In this document: in pieces, positions 7,041-16,085 of the stretch | Numbering within the stretch: the first letter of the stretch is position 1 | Layout: each line of letters starts with the position of its first letter | DNA from: Chromobacterium sinusclupearum | GTDB taxonomy: Bacteria; Pseudomonadota; Gammaproteobacteria; Burkholderiales; Chromobacteriaceae | Direction: 5' to 3' | Length of the DNA stretch: 64,000 nt | NCBI RefSeq assembly: GCF_002902845.1 | Contig: NZ_PPTF01000098.1 | Coordinates: 24,118-88,117 of the forward strand | Notes under the pieces: generated by a model | Database searches by the model: none | What the model saw: only the letters and a program-made list of their open reading frames with translations | What the model was told of the DNA's origin: nothing | Program-made: the position numbers and the translations under genes

Positions 7041-9873
7041 TGCGAATTTCCTGTTCAAAACGGGCCAAGCGCTCCCAGTCCAGACCATGCGCCGGCGCCG
7101 GGGCGGCAAAATAGAAGCCCTGCAGCTTGCTGCACCCCATCTCCTGCAGCATCGCCAGCTGTGCGGCGGTTTCAACGCCCTCGGCCACCACGTCCAGATC
7201 CAGCGCCCGCGCCAGCGCCAGGATGGCGCGGACGATGGCCGCCGATTCCTCCTTGCGGTCCAGGTCGAACACGAAGGACTGGTCTATCTTCAGCACGTCG
7301 AAACGGTAGCGGTGCAGATAGGACAGCGCGGAATAGCCGGTACCGAAATCATCCAGCGCCAGCTTCACGCCCAAGCCATGCAGCGCCTGCATCACCGTCG
7401 CCGCGGTCTCCGGCTGGTCGATCAGCGCGCTCTCGGTGATTTCCAGATGCAGCATGGCCGGCGGCAGCTGGTAATGGGCGATGCGGCCGCCTATCCAGGC
7501 GACCAAGTCCGGATCGTGGAAATTGGCCGACGACAGATTGATGTGCAGCGAAATGTGCTCGCCCACCCGCCCCTCGGCGCGCCAGGCCTGCAGTTGCGCG
7601 CAAGCCGCGTTGACCATGTAACGGTCCAGACGGTTGATCAGGCCGCTCTCTTCGGCCATCGGCAGGAACAGCGCCGGCGGGATCAGCCCGCGCTGCGGAT
7701 GCTGCCAGCGCACCAGCGTTTCGAAGCCGGACAGCTTGCCGGTCTTGGCATCGATGAACGGCTGATAATAGGGAATCAGCTGCTTGTCCTCTTCCAGCGC
7801 GCGCCGCAGCTCGGTTTCCAGCGCCAGCTGGTCGGCCTGGTCGATGCGCAACTGATGGCTGAACAAGGTATAGCCCTGGCGGCCCTGCTGCTTGGTGCAG
7901 TACATCGCATGGTCGGCGTCGCGCAGCAGCTCATCGGCATTGCGGTAGTGGTCGCGGTCGGCCAGCACCACGCCGACGCTGGCGGTGGAGAATACTTCGC
8001 GTCCGGCCAGGATCACCGGCCGCTCGAACTCTCGGACGATGCGGCGGGCGATGATCTCGCAGTCTTCCGGCCCTTGCATGCCGAACATCACCACGGCAAA
8101 CTCGTCTCCGCCCAAACGCGCCAGAAAATCATAGTGGCGCAAGCAGGAACGGATACGCGCGCCGGCCTCGAACAACAGGTGATCGCCGGCCAGGTGGCCC
8201 AGGGTGTCGTTGACCAGCTTGAAGCGGTCCAAGTCGATGAACAACAGCGCGAAACGGTCGCCGGAACCGGCGACGAAGCCTTCCCAGGCCCGATGCAGCG
8301 CCTTGGCGAAGTAGTTGCGGTTGGGCAGTTTGGTCAGGGGATCGTGCAGGCTGTCGAACTCCAGCTGGGCATTGACTGCGTCCAGCTCGCTGGTGCGCTC
8401 TCTCACCCGCTGTTCCAGCTCGGCATAGGCCTGCTGCAGGCTCTCCAGCGCGCGCACCCGCGCCAGCGCCGCGCCGATGTTGTTGGCGACGAACTCCAGC
8501 ACTTCCTGATCGCGAAAATTGTAGCTCACCTCGCCGTCGTAGCTCTGCACCGCCAGCACGCCCAGCAATTCATGGTCGCAGTACAGCGGCACGCCCAACC
8601 AGCTTTGCGGCTTTACGCCCCCGTCTTCCACCGCGGCCGGCACCTGGCTGTACGGGTCGACCAGCAGCGGCCGTCCGCTGTGCAGCACCTGTTCGATATA
8701 GCCCTGAGCCGGCTTGCGCGGGTGCAAGACCTCGACATATTCGTCGGCGCAATAGGGAAACGTGATGCGGTCGCTCAGCTTGTCGTATAAGGCCACCACG
8801 CAATTGCGCGCCGACACCATTTCCGACAGCAGCCGGTGCAGACCGCTGAGAAAAGCCTCCAGCGACAGACTGGAGTTGGATAATTCAGCAATGCGGAACA
8901 AGGCGTTCTGGAACTTCTCCACCTGCTTGCGGCTGGCCACCTCGGCCCGCAGTCTGGCATTGGCGCCTTCCAGCTCGCAAGTGCGCAGCCAGACCTGGCG
9001 TTCCAGTTGGCTGCGGTAAAGCACCCGGTCCAATGCGAAACCGACATGGCGGGCGGCGAACATGAACAATAACTGCTCGGACGAGGTCAGCGCCGCCTGG
9101 TCCTCATAGGCATGCAGCATGACCGCGCCGATGGGATTGCCGTCGGCGTTCACCAAGGGCGCGCCCATCCAGAACGCCGGCAACACGGCCGGCTGCGCCA
9201 GCTTCTCGTCGCGGCACAGCTCGGCGATGCGCTCGCCGGTCAGCACCATGGGCTTGCCGCCGCGCAGCAGCCAGGCGGCCAATGCGGCATGCCCGTCGTC
9301 CAGCGGCAGCATCGCTTGCGGCGAAGGCGGCGCCGGATCGCGCCTGTCGACATAGAACGGAAAATGCAGGCTGGCGCCGTCGTCGCCATACAGCGCAATG
9401 GCGAAATTGCTGGCATCCATCAGCCGCTGCATCAGCTTGTGCAAGCGCGGCAGCAGCCGATCCAGGCTGGCGCACTCGCCGGCCAGGAGGCTGATTTCCA
9501 GCATGGTCTCGTTGGCCAGCCGGGCCGCCGATTGCTCGCCGCGCAGCGCGGCGCAATACAAGTGGCCGCCCAAGAGCGCGGCAATGTCGGCCGCCTCCGC
9601 CGGCGCCTGTCCGCGCCACACAAGCCAGCCCACCGTGTTATCCGCCATCCGCAACGCCAGCGCGCCGCCATCCGGTCCCGGCAGACGGCCGCTGGCCAAA
9701 GCGTCGGCGCTTGGCAAACCGTCGGCCGCCCCCAAACTGGCCAGGCGCTGCCAGGTCACGCCGGACAGCCCCCATACCGCCGCGGCGGACAACCCGCCGC
9801 CTCGCACCAACAGCGCCAAGGCGCGCTCGGCGGCTTGCGCCGGACTTTCCAAATATTCAGCCGTGCTCATCAT
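7030..9873 (-). CDS. GAF-GGDEF-EAL c-di-GMP protein
   Basis: 947 residues. The first 130 residues are Ala-rich and unassigned. Two GAF-like sensor regions follow (about 145-290 and 330-480), then a coiled-coil linker, a GGDEF domain (about 515-680) with the intact signature RLGGDEFAVV, and an EAL domain (about 690-940). The EAL signature is ETLVRW rather than EALLRW; the metal-binding Glu is kept, as are the Asn of HINLSS, LEITESA, LDDFGTGYSAL, the Lys of LKIDQSFV and AEGVET. Both activities could therefore be intact. No transmembrane segment is obvious, so it is probably a cytoplasmic sensor. It sits between bioF and the methyltransferase gene. Confidence 0.93.
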   Translation of the reverse strand: MMSTAEYLESPAQAAERALALLVRGGGLSAAAVWGLSGVTWQRLASLGAADGLPSADALASGRLPGPDGGALALRMADNTVGWLVWRGQAPAEAADIAALLGGHLYCAALRGEQSAARLANETMLEISLLAGECASLDRLLPRLHKLMQRLMDASNFAIALYGDDGASLHFPFYVDRRDPAPPSPQAMLPLDDGHAALAAWLLRGGKPMVLTGERIAELCRDEKLAQPAVLPAFWMGAPLVNADGNPIGAVMLHAYEDQAALTSSEQLLFMFAARHVGFALDRVLYRSQLERQVWLRTCELEGANARLRAEVASRKQVEKFQNALFRIAELSNSSLSLEAFLSGLHRLLSEMVSARNCVVALYDKLSDRITFPYCADEYVEVLHPRKPAQGYIEQVLHSGRPLLVDPYSQVPAAVEDGGVKPQSWLGVPLYCDHELLGVLAVQSYDGEVSYNFRDQEVLEFVANNIGAALARVRALESLQQAYAELEQRVRERTSELDAVNAQLEFDSLHDPLTKLPNRNYFAKALHRAWEGFVAGSGDRFALLFIDLDRFKLVNDTLGHLAGDHLLFEAGARIRSCLRHYDFLARLGGDEFAVVMFGMQGPEDCEIIARRIVREFERPVILAGREVFSTASVGVVLADRDHYRNADELLRDADHAMYCTKQQGRQGYTLFSHQLRIDQADQLALETELRRALEEDKQLIPYYQPFIDAKTGKLSGFETLVRWQHPQRGLIPPALFLPMAEESGLINRLDRYMVNAACAQLQAWRAEGRVGEHISLHINLSSANFHDPDLVAWIGGRIAHYQLPPAMLHLEITESALIDQPETAATVMQALHGLGVKLALDDFGTGYSALSYLHRYRFDVLKIDQSFVFDLDRKEESAAIVRAILALARALDLDVVAEGVETAAQLAMLQEMGCSKLQGFYFAAPAPAHGLDWERLARFEQEIRSAA

Positions 9874-9959
9874 GTCATTATCGTAGTACGAGTTAGCCGG
9901 AAAATCCGCATGCCACGCTCAGGCCGCTTCCCCACGGCCGCGCCAGCTGGCGGACATGC

Positions 9960-9985
9960 AAAAGCCCGGAGCATAAGCTCCGGGC
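9960..9985 (-). terminator. Terminator after bioF
   Basis: Stem GCCCGGAGC/GCTCCGGGC with a TTAT loop and a TTTT tail on the minus strand, about 40 bases after the bioF stop. It separates bioF from the c-di-GMP gene, which therefore needs its own promoter between 9874 and 9959. Confidence 0.8.
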
Positions 9986-10026
9986 CGATGGATTTGCCAC
10001 TGCAGCGGGCGCGCCGCCGCCAGGGT

Positions 10027-11178
10027 TCAATCCTGCGCTTGCAACAGCAGATCGAGCAGCGCGTCCAGCTGCGCCGGCTCGTGCTGCGCCGACAAGGAAA
10101 TCCGCAAGCGCGCACTGTTTTCCGGCACGGTGGGCGGACGGATGGCGGGCACCCAGTAGCCTTGCTGTTTCAAGCGCTCAGCCTGCCTTATGGCATGAGC
10201 ATCCTCGCCTATGATAATGGCTTGAATCGGTGTGCGGGAAGCCCTGCCGGCAAAATGCGTGCCGGCCAGCCGTTCGCGGCAGCGCGCCGCCAGTTGCCGC
10301 AGCCGTTCGCGGCGGTCGTCGCCCTCGGCAATCAGCCGCAGGCTGGTTTCCACCGCGGCGGCCAGCGCCGGCGGCTGGGCGGTGCTGAAGATATAGGTGC
10401 GGCCGCGATTGACCAGCCATTCCACCAAAAGCCGGCTGCCGGCGACGAAAGCGCCGGCGAGACCGGCCGCCTTGCCCAGCGTGGCCATGTAGATCAGCCG
10501 TTCCGAGGCCAAGCCATGCTCCACCGCTGAGCCGCGGCCGCCGCCCAGCACGCCGAAACCGTGCGCGTCATCGACATACAGCCAGGCGTCGTAGCGTTCG
10601 GCCAGCGCCAGCAAGGCCGGCAGCGGGGCCTCGTCGCCATCCATGCTGTACACCGCGTCCACCGCGATCAGCTTGGTACAGGCGCGGCTCGCCGCCAGCA
10701 GCTGTTCCAGATGTTCCAGATCATTGTGGCGGAAACGCTGGAAATCGGCGCGCGACAGCAGGCAGCCATCGTTCAGCGAGGTATGGTTCAACTTGTCGGC
10801 GAACACCGCGTCGTCGCGGCCGACCAGGCTGGTGATCACCGCCAGATTGGCGGCATAGCCGGAGCCGAACAACAGCGCCGCCTCGCGGCCGACGAAGCGC
10901 GCCAGCGCTTCCTCCGCGCGCTGGTGCGCTTCACTGTGGCCGGTCAGCAGATGCGATGCGCCGCTGCCGGCGCCCCAGCGCTCGACGCCCTGCTGCAGCG
11001 CACGCACCAGGGCCGGATGATCGGCCAGCCCCAGGTAATCATTGCTGGCAAACGATAGGTAAGATTGACCTTCAATGACGATATCAACTCCCTGCGGCGA
11101 CTCCAGGGTGGCGCGTCGGCGCAGGCGGTGATTCGCATCCAGTTCATTCAGGGCGGCGGACAAATCTTGCAGGCGCAT
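10027..11178 (-). CDS. bioF: 8-amino-7-oxononanoate synthase BioF
   Basis: 383 residues from the ATG at 11178, the usual BioF length. An upstream in-frame ATG at 11241 would add 21 atypical residues. BioF is a PLP enzyme that condenses pimeloyl-ACP/CoA with L-alanine, releasing CO2. Seen: the N-terminal LSFASNDYLGLADHP, the substrate region GSGASHLLTGHS, VDDAHGFGVLG (the Asp that contacts PLP nitrogen), and MATLGKAAGLAGAF with the PLP-binding Lys. It lies 114 bases downstream of bioB on the same strand and has a terminator after it. Confidence 0.96.
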   Translation of the reverse strand: MRLQDLSAALNELDANHRLRRRATLESPQGVDIVIEGQSYLSFASNDYLGLADHPALVRALQQGVERWGAGSGASHLLTGHSEAHQRAEEALARFVGREAALLFGSGYAANLAVITSLVGRDDAVFADKLNHTSLNDGCLLSRADFQRFRHNDLEHLEQLLAASRACTKLIAVDAVYSMDGDEAPLPALLALAERYDAWLYVDDAHGFGVLGGGRGSAVEHGLASERLIYMATLGKAAGLAGAFVAGSRLLVEWLVNRGRTYIFSTAQPPALAAAVETSLRLIAEGDDRRERLRQLAARCRERLAGTHFAGRASRTPIQAIIIGEDAHAIRQAERLKQQGYWVPAIRPPTVPENSARLRISLSAQHEPAQLDALLDLLLQAQD

Positions 11179-11292
11179 GATGGTTGCACTCTTTTGCGTG
11201 GGTTGACCAAACCGCGGCGGCGAACCACCTCGGTACGACACACTATATATAGGTTCGCATTTAAGCAGACAGCGCAGAATTGCTAAAGAATA

Positions 11293-12288
11293 TTACAGGG
11301 CCCGCAAGTCCAGTTTGGCCATCAGTGTCTGGTCGGCCAGTACATCGGGGTTGCCCGTGGTCAGCAGCTTATCACCATAGAATATCGAGTTGGCGCCGGC
11401 CAGGAAGCACAAGGCCTGGGTCGCCTCGTCCATCTCGCGCCGGCCGGCGGACAAGCGGACATAGCTCTTGGGCATGGCGATGCGCGCCGCGGCGATGGTG
11501 CGCACAAACTCGGTCCAGTCCAGCCGGCTGGCATCCGCCAGCGGCGTGCCCACCACCTGCACCAGATTATTCACCGGCACCGACTCCGGCTGCGGGTCCA
11601 GATTGGCCAGTTGGGCGATCAGCCCGGCGCGGTCGCGCCGGGTTTCATTCATGCCGACGATGCCGCCGCAGCATACCGACAAGCCGGCCTTGCGCACTTT
11701 GCCCAGCGTCTCCAGCCGATCCTCATACTCTCGAGTATGGATGATATCCGCATATTTGTCAGGCGCGGTGTCCAGGTTGTGGTTGTAGTAATCCAGGCCC
11801 GCGTCCTTCAGCTGCTCGGCCTGGCCGTCGCGCAACAGGCCGAAGGTGGCGCATGTCTCCAGCCCCAGCGCCTTCACCTCGCGCACCATGTCCAAAGTCT
11901 TGGCCAAGTCGGCATCCTTCGGCCCGCGCCAGGCCGCGCCCATGCAAAAACGGCCAGCTCCGTTGGCCTTGGCCTGCCGCGCGGCCGCCACCACCTCGTC
12001 CACCGTCATCATCGGCTGATCGGCTACCGGCGTGTCATGGTGCAGCGACTGCGGACAATAGCCGCAATCCTCCGGACAGCCGCCGGTTTTGATCGACACC
12101 AGCGTCGACAGCTGGATTTTGGTCGGATCGAAAAACTGCCGATGGATCTCTGCCGCGCGGAACACCAGCTCCATGAAGGGCAGACCGAGCAGGGCCTCCA
12201 CCTCGTCCACGCTCCAGTTGGCTTGTTCCGGGTGCGGCGCCGCCGGGCGCTTGAATTCCATCGGTACAGTATGCATCGTACGCTCCAT
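11293..12288 (-). CDS. bioB: Biotin synthase BioB
   Basis: 331 residues. This radical SAM enzyme inserts sulfur into dethiobiotin. The radical SAM cluster motif is CPEDCGYCPQS (CxxxCxxC), and later motifs for SAM and the auxiliary [2Fe-2S] cluster include YNHNLDTAP and RVGICCGG-like VCCGGIVGMNE, then VPVNNLVQV and VRLSAGR with the Arg ligand. The start shown is the first Met, MERTMHTVP; MHTVP four residues on is also possible. The gene is divergent from comF, with about 80 bases between. The partner genes bioA and bioD are not in the window. Confidence 0.97.
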   Translation of the reverse strand: MERTMHTVPMEFKRPAAPHPEQANWSVDEVEALLGLPFMELVFRAAEIHRQFFDPTKIQLSTLVSIKTGGCPEDCGYCPQSLHHDTPVADQPMMTVDEVVAAARQAKANGAGRFCMGAAWRGPKDADLAKTLDMVREVKALGLETCATFGLLRDGQAEQLKDAGLDYYNHNLDTAPDKYADIIHTREYEDRLETLGKVRKAGLSVCCGGIVGMNETRRDRAGLIAQLANLDPQPESVPVNNLVQVVGTPLADASRLDWTEFVRTIAAARIAMPKSYVRLSAGRREMDEATQALCFLAGANSIFYGDKLLTTGNPDVLADQTLMAKLDLRAL

Positions 12289-12368
12289 TCATCTAATGTC
12301 ATTACAGGGGGACGCATTGCCCATCCCGCCAACAGGGCGGGCGGCAAAATCTTGGAGGGCCAGGCCCA

Positions 12369-13079
12369 GTGCTGTCAAACTTAATTACATCGATAATTGA
12401 CAACTGCTCACCAATTAAGCAGAACTGCCTGCTTTGCGGACAGGCCGGCACCCGCCGCGGCCTATGCCCGCCTTGCCGCGACATGCTGCCCACCCTGCCC
12501 GCTGAACAGTGTCCGCGTTGCGCCGAACCGACGCTTGGCGGCATGCTGTGCGCCCACTGTCAACGCCGGCCGCCGCACTTCGACGCGCTACACGTTCCTT
12601 ATCTTTTTGACTACCCCCTGAGCGGGCTGATTCATGCCTTCAAGTATGGCAAACGGCTGCCTTTGGCGGGGGTTTTGGGCGGCCTGCTGAGCGATTTCGC
12701 GCAGGGCTCCGGCCATGAATACGACCTTGTCATTACGGTTCCATTGGCAAATGAACGACTTGCGAAAAGGGGCTTCAATCAGAGCGGCGAGCTTGCCAAA
12801 GCGTTCGCTGGTACAATAAACACCCGTTTTTCGGATAATCTGTGTTGGCGAAAATACAACACAGCGTCGCAGGCCTCGCTCGGCCGCGCCGAAAGACTCA
12901 GAAACGTGCGCCATGCGTTCGGCGTAAAACGCCGCTGCGACGGGCTTTCCATCGCCATCATCGACGACGTCGCCACCAGCGGCGCCACCCTCTCCTCCCT
13001 GGCTCGAGAGCTCAAAAAACAGGGTGCGAAACGGGTCGACGGATGGGCGCTGGCCCGGGCGTTTTCCCCAAAAACTTGA
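12369..13079 (+). CDS. comF: ComF family phosphoribosyltransferase-like protein
   Basis: 236 residues from a GTG start with GGAGG about 11 bases upstream. An N-terminal zinc-ribbon-like region carries four CxxC pairs (CLLCG, CPPC, CPRC, CAHC, about residues 19-60). The type I phosphoribosyltransferase fold follows, with the PRPP loop IIDDVATSGATLS near 195-207. ComF proteins are needed for DNA uptake during natural transformation in several bacteria; in others the role is unclear. The stop is about 40 bases before the trmL start, so the two are probably one operon with rlpA behind. Confidence 0.9.
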   Translation: MLSNLITSIIDNCSPIKQNCLLCGQAGTRRGLCPPCRDMLPTLPAEQCPRCAEPTLGGMLCAHCQRRPPHFDALHVPYLFDYPLSGLIHAFKYGKRLPLAGVLGGLLSDFAQGSGHEYDLVITVPLANERLAKRGFNQSGELAKAFAGTINTRFSDNLCWRKYNTASQASLGRAERLRNVRHAFGVKRRCDGLSIAIIDDVATSGATLSSLARELKKQGAKRVDGWALARAFSPKT

Positions 13080-13119
13080 CCAAGATTTTGATTCCTTGGA
13101 ACAATCCAGCCTGCCAACG

Positions 13120-13584
13120 ATGTTCACTGTTGTTCTATTTCAGCCGGAAATTCCGCCCAACACGGGCAATGTGATCCGTTTATGTGCCAACACCGGCTGT
13201 GAACTGCATCTGGTCAAACCGATGGGCTTCCCGCTTGAGGATGCCAAGTTGCGGCGAGCGGGACTCGATTATCACGAGTATGCCCGCGTCGTGGTCCACG
13301 AAGACTGGTCTGCTTGTCTGCAGGCCCTTCACGGACGGCGGATTTTCGCCGCGACGACGAAAGGCGCTACGCGCCATGACCGGATTTCCTACCAACCCGG
13401 GGACGTTTTTCTGTTCGGTCCCGAATCCCGCGGCTTGCCGCAAGAGGTGCTGGCTGCCCTGCCGGCGCAACAAAGGATTCGCTTGCCGATGCGTCCCGAG
13501 TCGAGAAGCCTCAACCTCTCCAACGCCGTCGCTGTGACGGTGTATGAGGCTTGGCGCCAGATCGACTTCGCAGGGGGGGCATAG
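13120..13584 (+). CDS. trmL: tRNA (cytidine(34)-2'-O)-methyltransferase TrmL
   Basis: 154 residues from the ATG at 13120, matching TrmL length; the longer frame from 13024 overlaps comF and adds a non-homologous leader. TrmL is a SPOUT-class enzyme that methylates the wobble ribose of certain leucine tRNAs. Diagnostic parts are FQPEIPPNTGNVIRLCANTG at the N-terminus, FGPESRGLP (SAM-binding knot) near 95, and the C-terminal knot RSLNLSNAVAV. The gene lies between comF and rlpA. Confidence 0.95.
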   Translation: MFTVVLFQPEIPPNTGNVIRLCANTGCELHLVKPMGFPLEDAKLRRAGLDYHEYARVVVHEDWSACLQALHGRRIFAATTKGATRHDRISYQPGDVFLFGPESRGLPQEVLAALPAQQRIRLPMRPESRSLNLSNAVAVTVYEAWRQIDFAGGA

Positions 13585-13621
13585 CAGTTCGCAAGGTTGG
13601 CCCAACAGCATAGGGAGGTTT

Positions 13622-14497
13622 ATGCAACCTGTACTCCGATGGCTGTGGCTTGTATTTGTCAGTCTCGTGCTTGTGGCCTGTTCCACCGTGAAGACGGCCA
13701 GTGCCACAAACCAGTCGGCTACGCCGACAAACAAGAAGACCGTCGCCAAGAACGGGGCTTATTTCCAGAACGACGGTCCGGCCGATCATATCCCGGTCAA
13801 CCTGAATCTGGTGCCCGACGCCGTGCCGCAAGAAGAGCCGCTGATCAAGTCGGCTAACCTGCCGTACTCGGCGCTGGGCATGAGCTTCCGTCCTGACGTG
13901 CGCGAAAAGCCTTACCACGCCACAGGCCGTGCCTCTTGGTACGGCAAACAGTTCCACGGTCGCAAGACGACCTCGGGCGAACGCTATGACATGTTCGCCA
14001 TGACCGCAGCGCACCCGACGCTGCCGATCCCGAGCTATGCCCGGGTGACCAACCTGACCAACGGCAAGTCCGTGGTGGTCCGCATCAATGATCGCGGTCC
14101 GTTCCACAAGAGCCGTTTGATGGACCTGTCGTTTGCAGCCGCCTACAAGCTTGGCTTCGTCAAGCAAGGCAGCGCCAAGATCGCGGTGGACCGCGTCTGG
14201 CCGGCCGCCGACGATACTTATGTCGCTTCGGCGCAACCGGTGACCGAGCCGGTCCGCGAGCTGAAGGCAGGCGACAATCCGAAATATCTGCAGCTGGGTT
14301 CATTTACCAAGCTGGCCAACGCGGAAGCGCTGCTGCAGAAGATGCTGGACCAGCTGGATGACAAATATGACTCCAAGCTCGGCATCGTCAACCAGGAAGG
14401 CCTCTACAAGGTGCGCCTGGGCCCGTTCCCCTCGGACGAGGCCGTACGCACCGTAGCGGAGAATCTTCACGTCGAAACCGTGATCTCCAGCTTGTAA
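13622..14497 (+). CDS. rlpA: Septal-ring lipoprotein RlpA (lytic transglycosylase)
   Basis: 291 residues from the ATG at 13622, which has AGGGAGG just upstream. The signal peptide ends in lipobox LVAC (Cys at about 20), so it is an outer-membrane lipoprotein. The double-psi beta-barrel domain lies at about 100-190, with GRASWYG, TTSGERYDMFAMTAAHPTLP and VRINDRGPF containing the usual catalytic Asp. The C-terminal SPOR domain (about 215-290) binds denuded peptidoglycan at division septa. In Pseudomonas, RlpA cleaves naked glycan strands. The gene ends at a strong terminator at 14530. Confidence 0.95.
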   Translation: MQPVLRWLWLVFVSLVLVACSTVKTASATNQSATPTNKKTVAKNGAYFQNDGPADHIPVNLNLVPDAVPQEEPLIKSANLPYSALGMSFRPDVREKPYHATGRASWYGKQFHGRKTTSGERYDMFAMTAAHPTLPIPSYARVTNLTNGKSVVVRINDRGPFHKSRLMDLSFAAAYKLGFVKQGSAKIAVDRVWPAADDTYVASAQPVTEPVRELKAGDNPKYLQLGSFTKLANAEALLQKMLDQLDDKYDSKLGIVNQEGLYKVRLGPFPSDEAVRTVAENLHVETVISSL

Positions 14498-14529
14498 GGC
14501 TGACTGCTGAATCGTATGGCACAGGGCGA

Positions 14530-14559
14530 AAGGCGAAGGATGCATCCTTCGCCTTTTTT
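14530..14559 (+). terminator. Terminator after rlpA
   Basis: A self-complementary stem built on AAGGCGAAGGATGCATCCTT and its continuation (13 bp per arm) followed by TTTT. Confidence 0.88.
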
Positions 14560-14575
14560 CATGCCCGCCGCCCAA

Positions 14576-14604
14576 GAAAAAACCCCGGCCTTTCGGACCG
14601 GGGC
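14576..14604 (-). terminator. Terminator after engB
   Basis: On the minus strand, stem CCCCGG/CCGGGG with further pairing around the loop TCCGAAAGG, followed by TTTTTT. It lies about 85 bases beyond the engB stop. The bases between (14605-14689) hold small imperfect hairpins but no gene. Confidence 0.8.
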
Positions 14605-14689
14605 AATGCCTAAATATCAACGATTCAGGCCCCGCTCAGGGAGCCAAGCGGGAGGTGTGAACACCTAATGCTTAGGTGGCGGGCCGCAA

Positions 14690-15310
14690 TCAAAGTTCCT
14701 GCGCCGGCTCGTCCACCGGCGGCAACGCGTCGAACCAGCCCTTCACGACCTGCTCCACCTGGTCCACGCCGGCCTTCTTCAGGCTGGAGAACATCTGCAC
14801 GCTGACGGCCGGGTAATCGGCCAGCTCGCGCTTCACCAGCGCCAGCACCTTGGCCTGCTCCTGGCGCGACAGCTTGTCGGCCTTGGACAGCAGGATATGC
14901 ACCGGACGGCCGGTTTCGCGGAAAAAATCCAACATTCTGCGATCGAGTTCCTTAAGCGGGTGGCGAGCGTCCATAATCAACAGGAGGCCGATCAGGCTCT
15001 GCCGCGTCTGCAGGTAGCGACCCAGCAGCTCCACCCAGTGCGCGCGCACCGCCTCCGGCACCTCGGCATAGCCGTAGCCTGGCAGGTCCACCAGGAAGCA
15101 CTCCTCGCCCAGCTCGAAGAAGTTGATGTGCTGGGTCCGGCCCGGCGTCTTGGACACGTAGGCCAGACGCGTGCGGTTGGCCAGCGTGTTGATCGCGCTG
15201 GACTTGCCGGCATTGGAGCGTCCCACGAAAGCGACCTCGGCGCGCGTGGCCGGCAGGTCCTTCATGTGGTTGACGGTGGTATAAAATCTGGCGTTCTGAA
15301 AAATCGACAT
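14690..15310 (-). CDS. engB: Ribosome-biogenesis GTP-binding protein EngB/YsxC
   Basis: 206 residues. This essential GTPase acts in 50S subunit assembly. All G motifs are visible: G1 GRSNAGKSSAIN (about 30-41), a switch region with PGRTQHINFF, G3 DLPGYGYAEV, and G4 LSKADKLS. The C-terminus ends in a short acidic tail. The gene is divergent from cytochrome c4 with about 90 bases between the starts, a common arrangement in betaproteobacteria. Confidence 0.96.
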   Translation of the reverse strand: MSIFQNARFYTTVNHMKDLPATRAEVAFVGRSNAGKSSAINTLANRTRLAYVSKTPGRTQHINFFELGEECFLVDLPGYGYAEVPEAVRAHWVELLGRYLQTRQSLIGLLLIMDARHPLKELDRRMLDFFRETGRPVHILLSKADKLSRQEQAKVLALVKRELADYPAVSVQMFSSLKKAGVDQVEQVVKGWFDALPPVDEPAQEL

Positions 15311-15349
15311 GGTAGTAAGGTTGAAATCAGTTGGTATAGAATAACAGGT

Positions 15350-15377
15350 TTGGAATTGCTACTTTTACAGATATTTT
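15350..15377 (+). promoter_or_regulatory. Candidate sigma-70 promoter of cytochrome c4
   Basis: -35 TTGGAA and -10 TATTTT separated by 16 bases, ending about 26 bases before the cytochrome c4 ATG. A short inverted repeat TTTAGGG/CCCTAAA follows it (15375-15393) and abuts the AGGAG ribosome-binding site. Prediction from sequence only. Confidence 0.5.
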
Positions 15378-15402
15378 AGGGCTCACCCCTAAAGGAGCGA
15401 CC

Positions 15403-16017
15403 ATGAAACGAATAATGCTGTTGGCGATGGCAACCTTTTCCCTGGCCGGCTCAGCGCTGGCAGCCGCTCCGGGCCCGCAGGGCGACCCGGCGAAAGGCAA
15501 GCAGATCGTCGATACCGTCTGCGCGGCCTGCCACGGAGTGGACGGCAACAGCGTCGCGGCGGCCAATCCCTCGCTGGCAGGACAGAGTTCCCAATATCTG
15601 TATAACCAGTTAAAAGCCTTCAAGAGCGGCCAGCGCAAGAATCCGACCATGCTCGGCATGGCGTCCACGCTGTCCGACGACGATATGCGCAATGTCGCGG
15701 CCTACTTCAGCGAACAGAAGCCCAAGGAGCGCGAGGCCGCCGATAAGGCGCTGATGCCGCTGGGCGCCAAGATTTACCGCGTGGGCAACAATACCACCCA
15801 TGTGCCGGCCTGTATGGCTTGCCACGGTCCGGCCGGCAAGGGCCTGCCCGACGAATTCCCGCGCCTGGGCAGCCAGCATGCCGCGTATGTCGCCAAGCAA
15901 CTGGCCGACTTCAAGGCCGGCGCAGATCGCAAAAATTCCATCATGTACGACATCGCCAGCCGCATGACGGACGAGGAGATGAAGGCCGTCGCCGAATACA
16001 TCTCCGGCCTGCGCTGA
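15403..16017 (+). CDS. Diheme cytochrome c4
   Basis: 204 residues. A cleavable signal peptide ends at SALAA (about 20), so the protein is periplasmic, perhaps membrane-associated. Two cytochrome c domains carry heme motifs CAACH (about residue 45) and CMACH (about 143), with the distal Met ligands probably in NPTMLG and NSIMYD. Cytochrome c4 passes electrons from the bc1 complex to terminal oxidases. The genes directly downstream, resB and ccsB, build its c-type hemes. A terminator at 16086 separates it from resB, so it is probably expressed more strongly than the assembly genes. Confidence 0.93.
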   Translation: MKRIMLLAMATFSLAGSALAAAPGPQGDPAKGKQIVDTVCAACHGVDGNSVAAANPSLAGQSSQYLYNQLKAFKSGQRKNPTMLGMASTLSDDDMRNVAAYFSEQKPKEREAADKALMPLGAKIYRVGNNTTHVPACMACHGPAGKGLPDEFPRLGSQHAAYVAKQLADFKAGADRKNSIMYDIASRMTDEEMKAVAEYISGLR

Positions 16018-16085
16018 GCGCCATGCCCGCCCGGCACGCCTCCGCCAAGCGCGCGCAGCCGCAACTTTGCCGACCCGGCTCGTTC

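Noticed and set aside
7012..8790. A 592-codon plus-strand open frame inside the GGDEF-EAL gene
   Set aside because: Antisense shadow with low-complexity Gln/His/Arg composition; the minus strand encodes intact GGDEF and EAL domains.
12289..12368. BirA operator between bioB and comF
   Set aside because: No clear TTGTAAACC-N15-GGTTTACAA type symmetry was found; TTGACA-like pieces occur but without a proper partner.
14605..14689. Possible small RNA between rlpA and engB (AGGTGT...ACACCT hairpins)
   Set aside because: Only short imperfect stems are present, and two terminators already explain the region; no promoter was seen.
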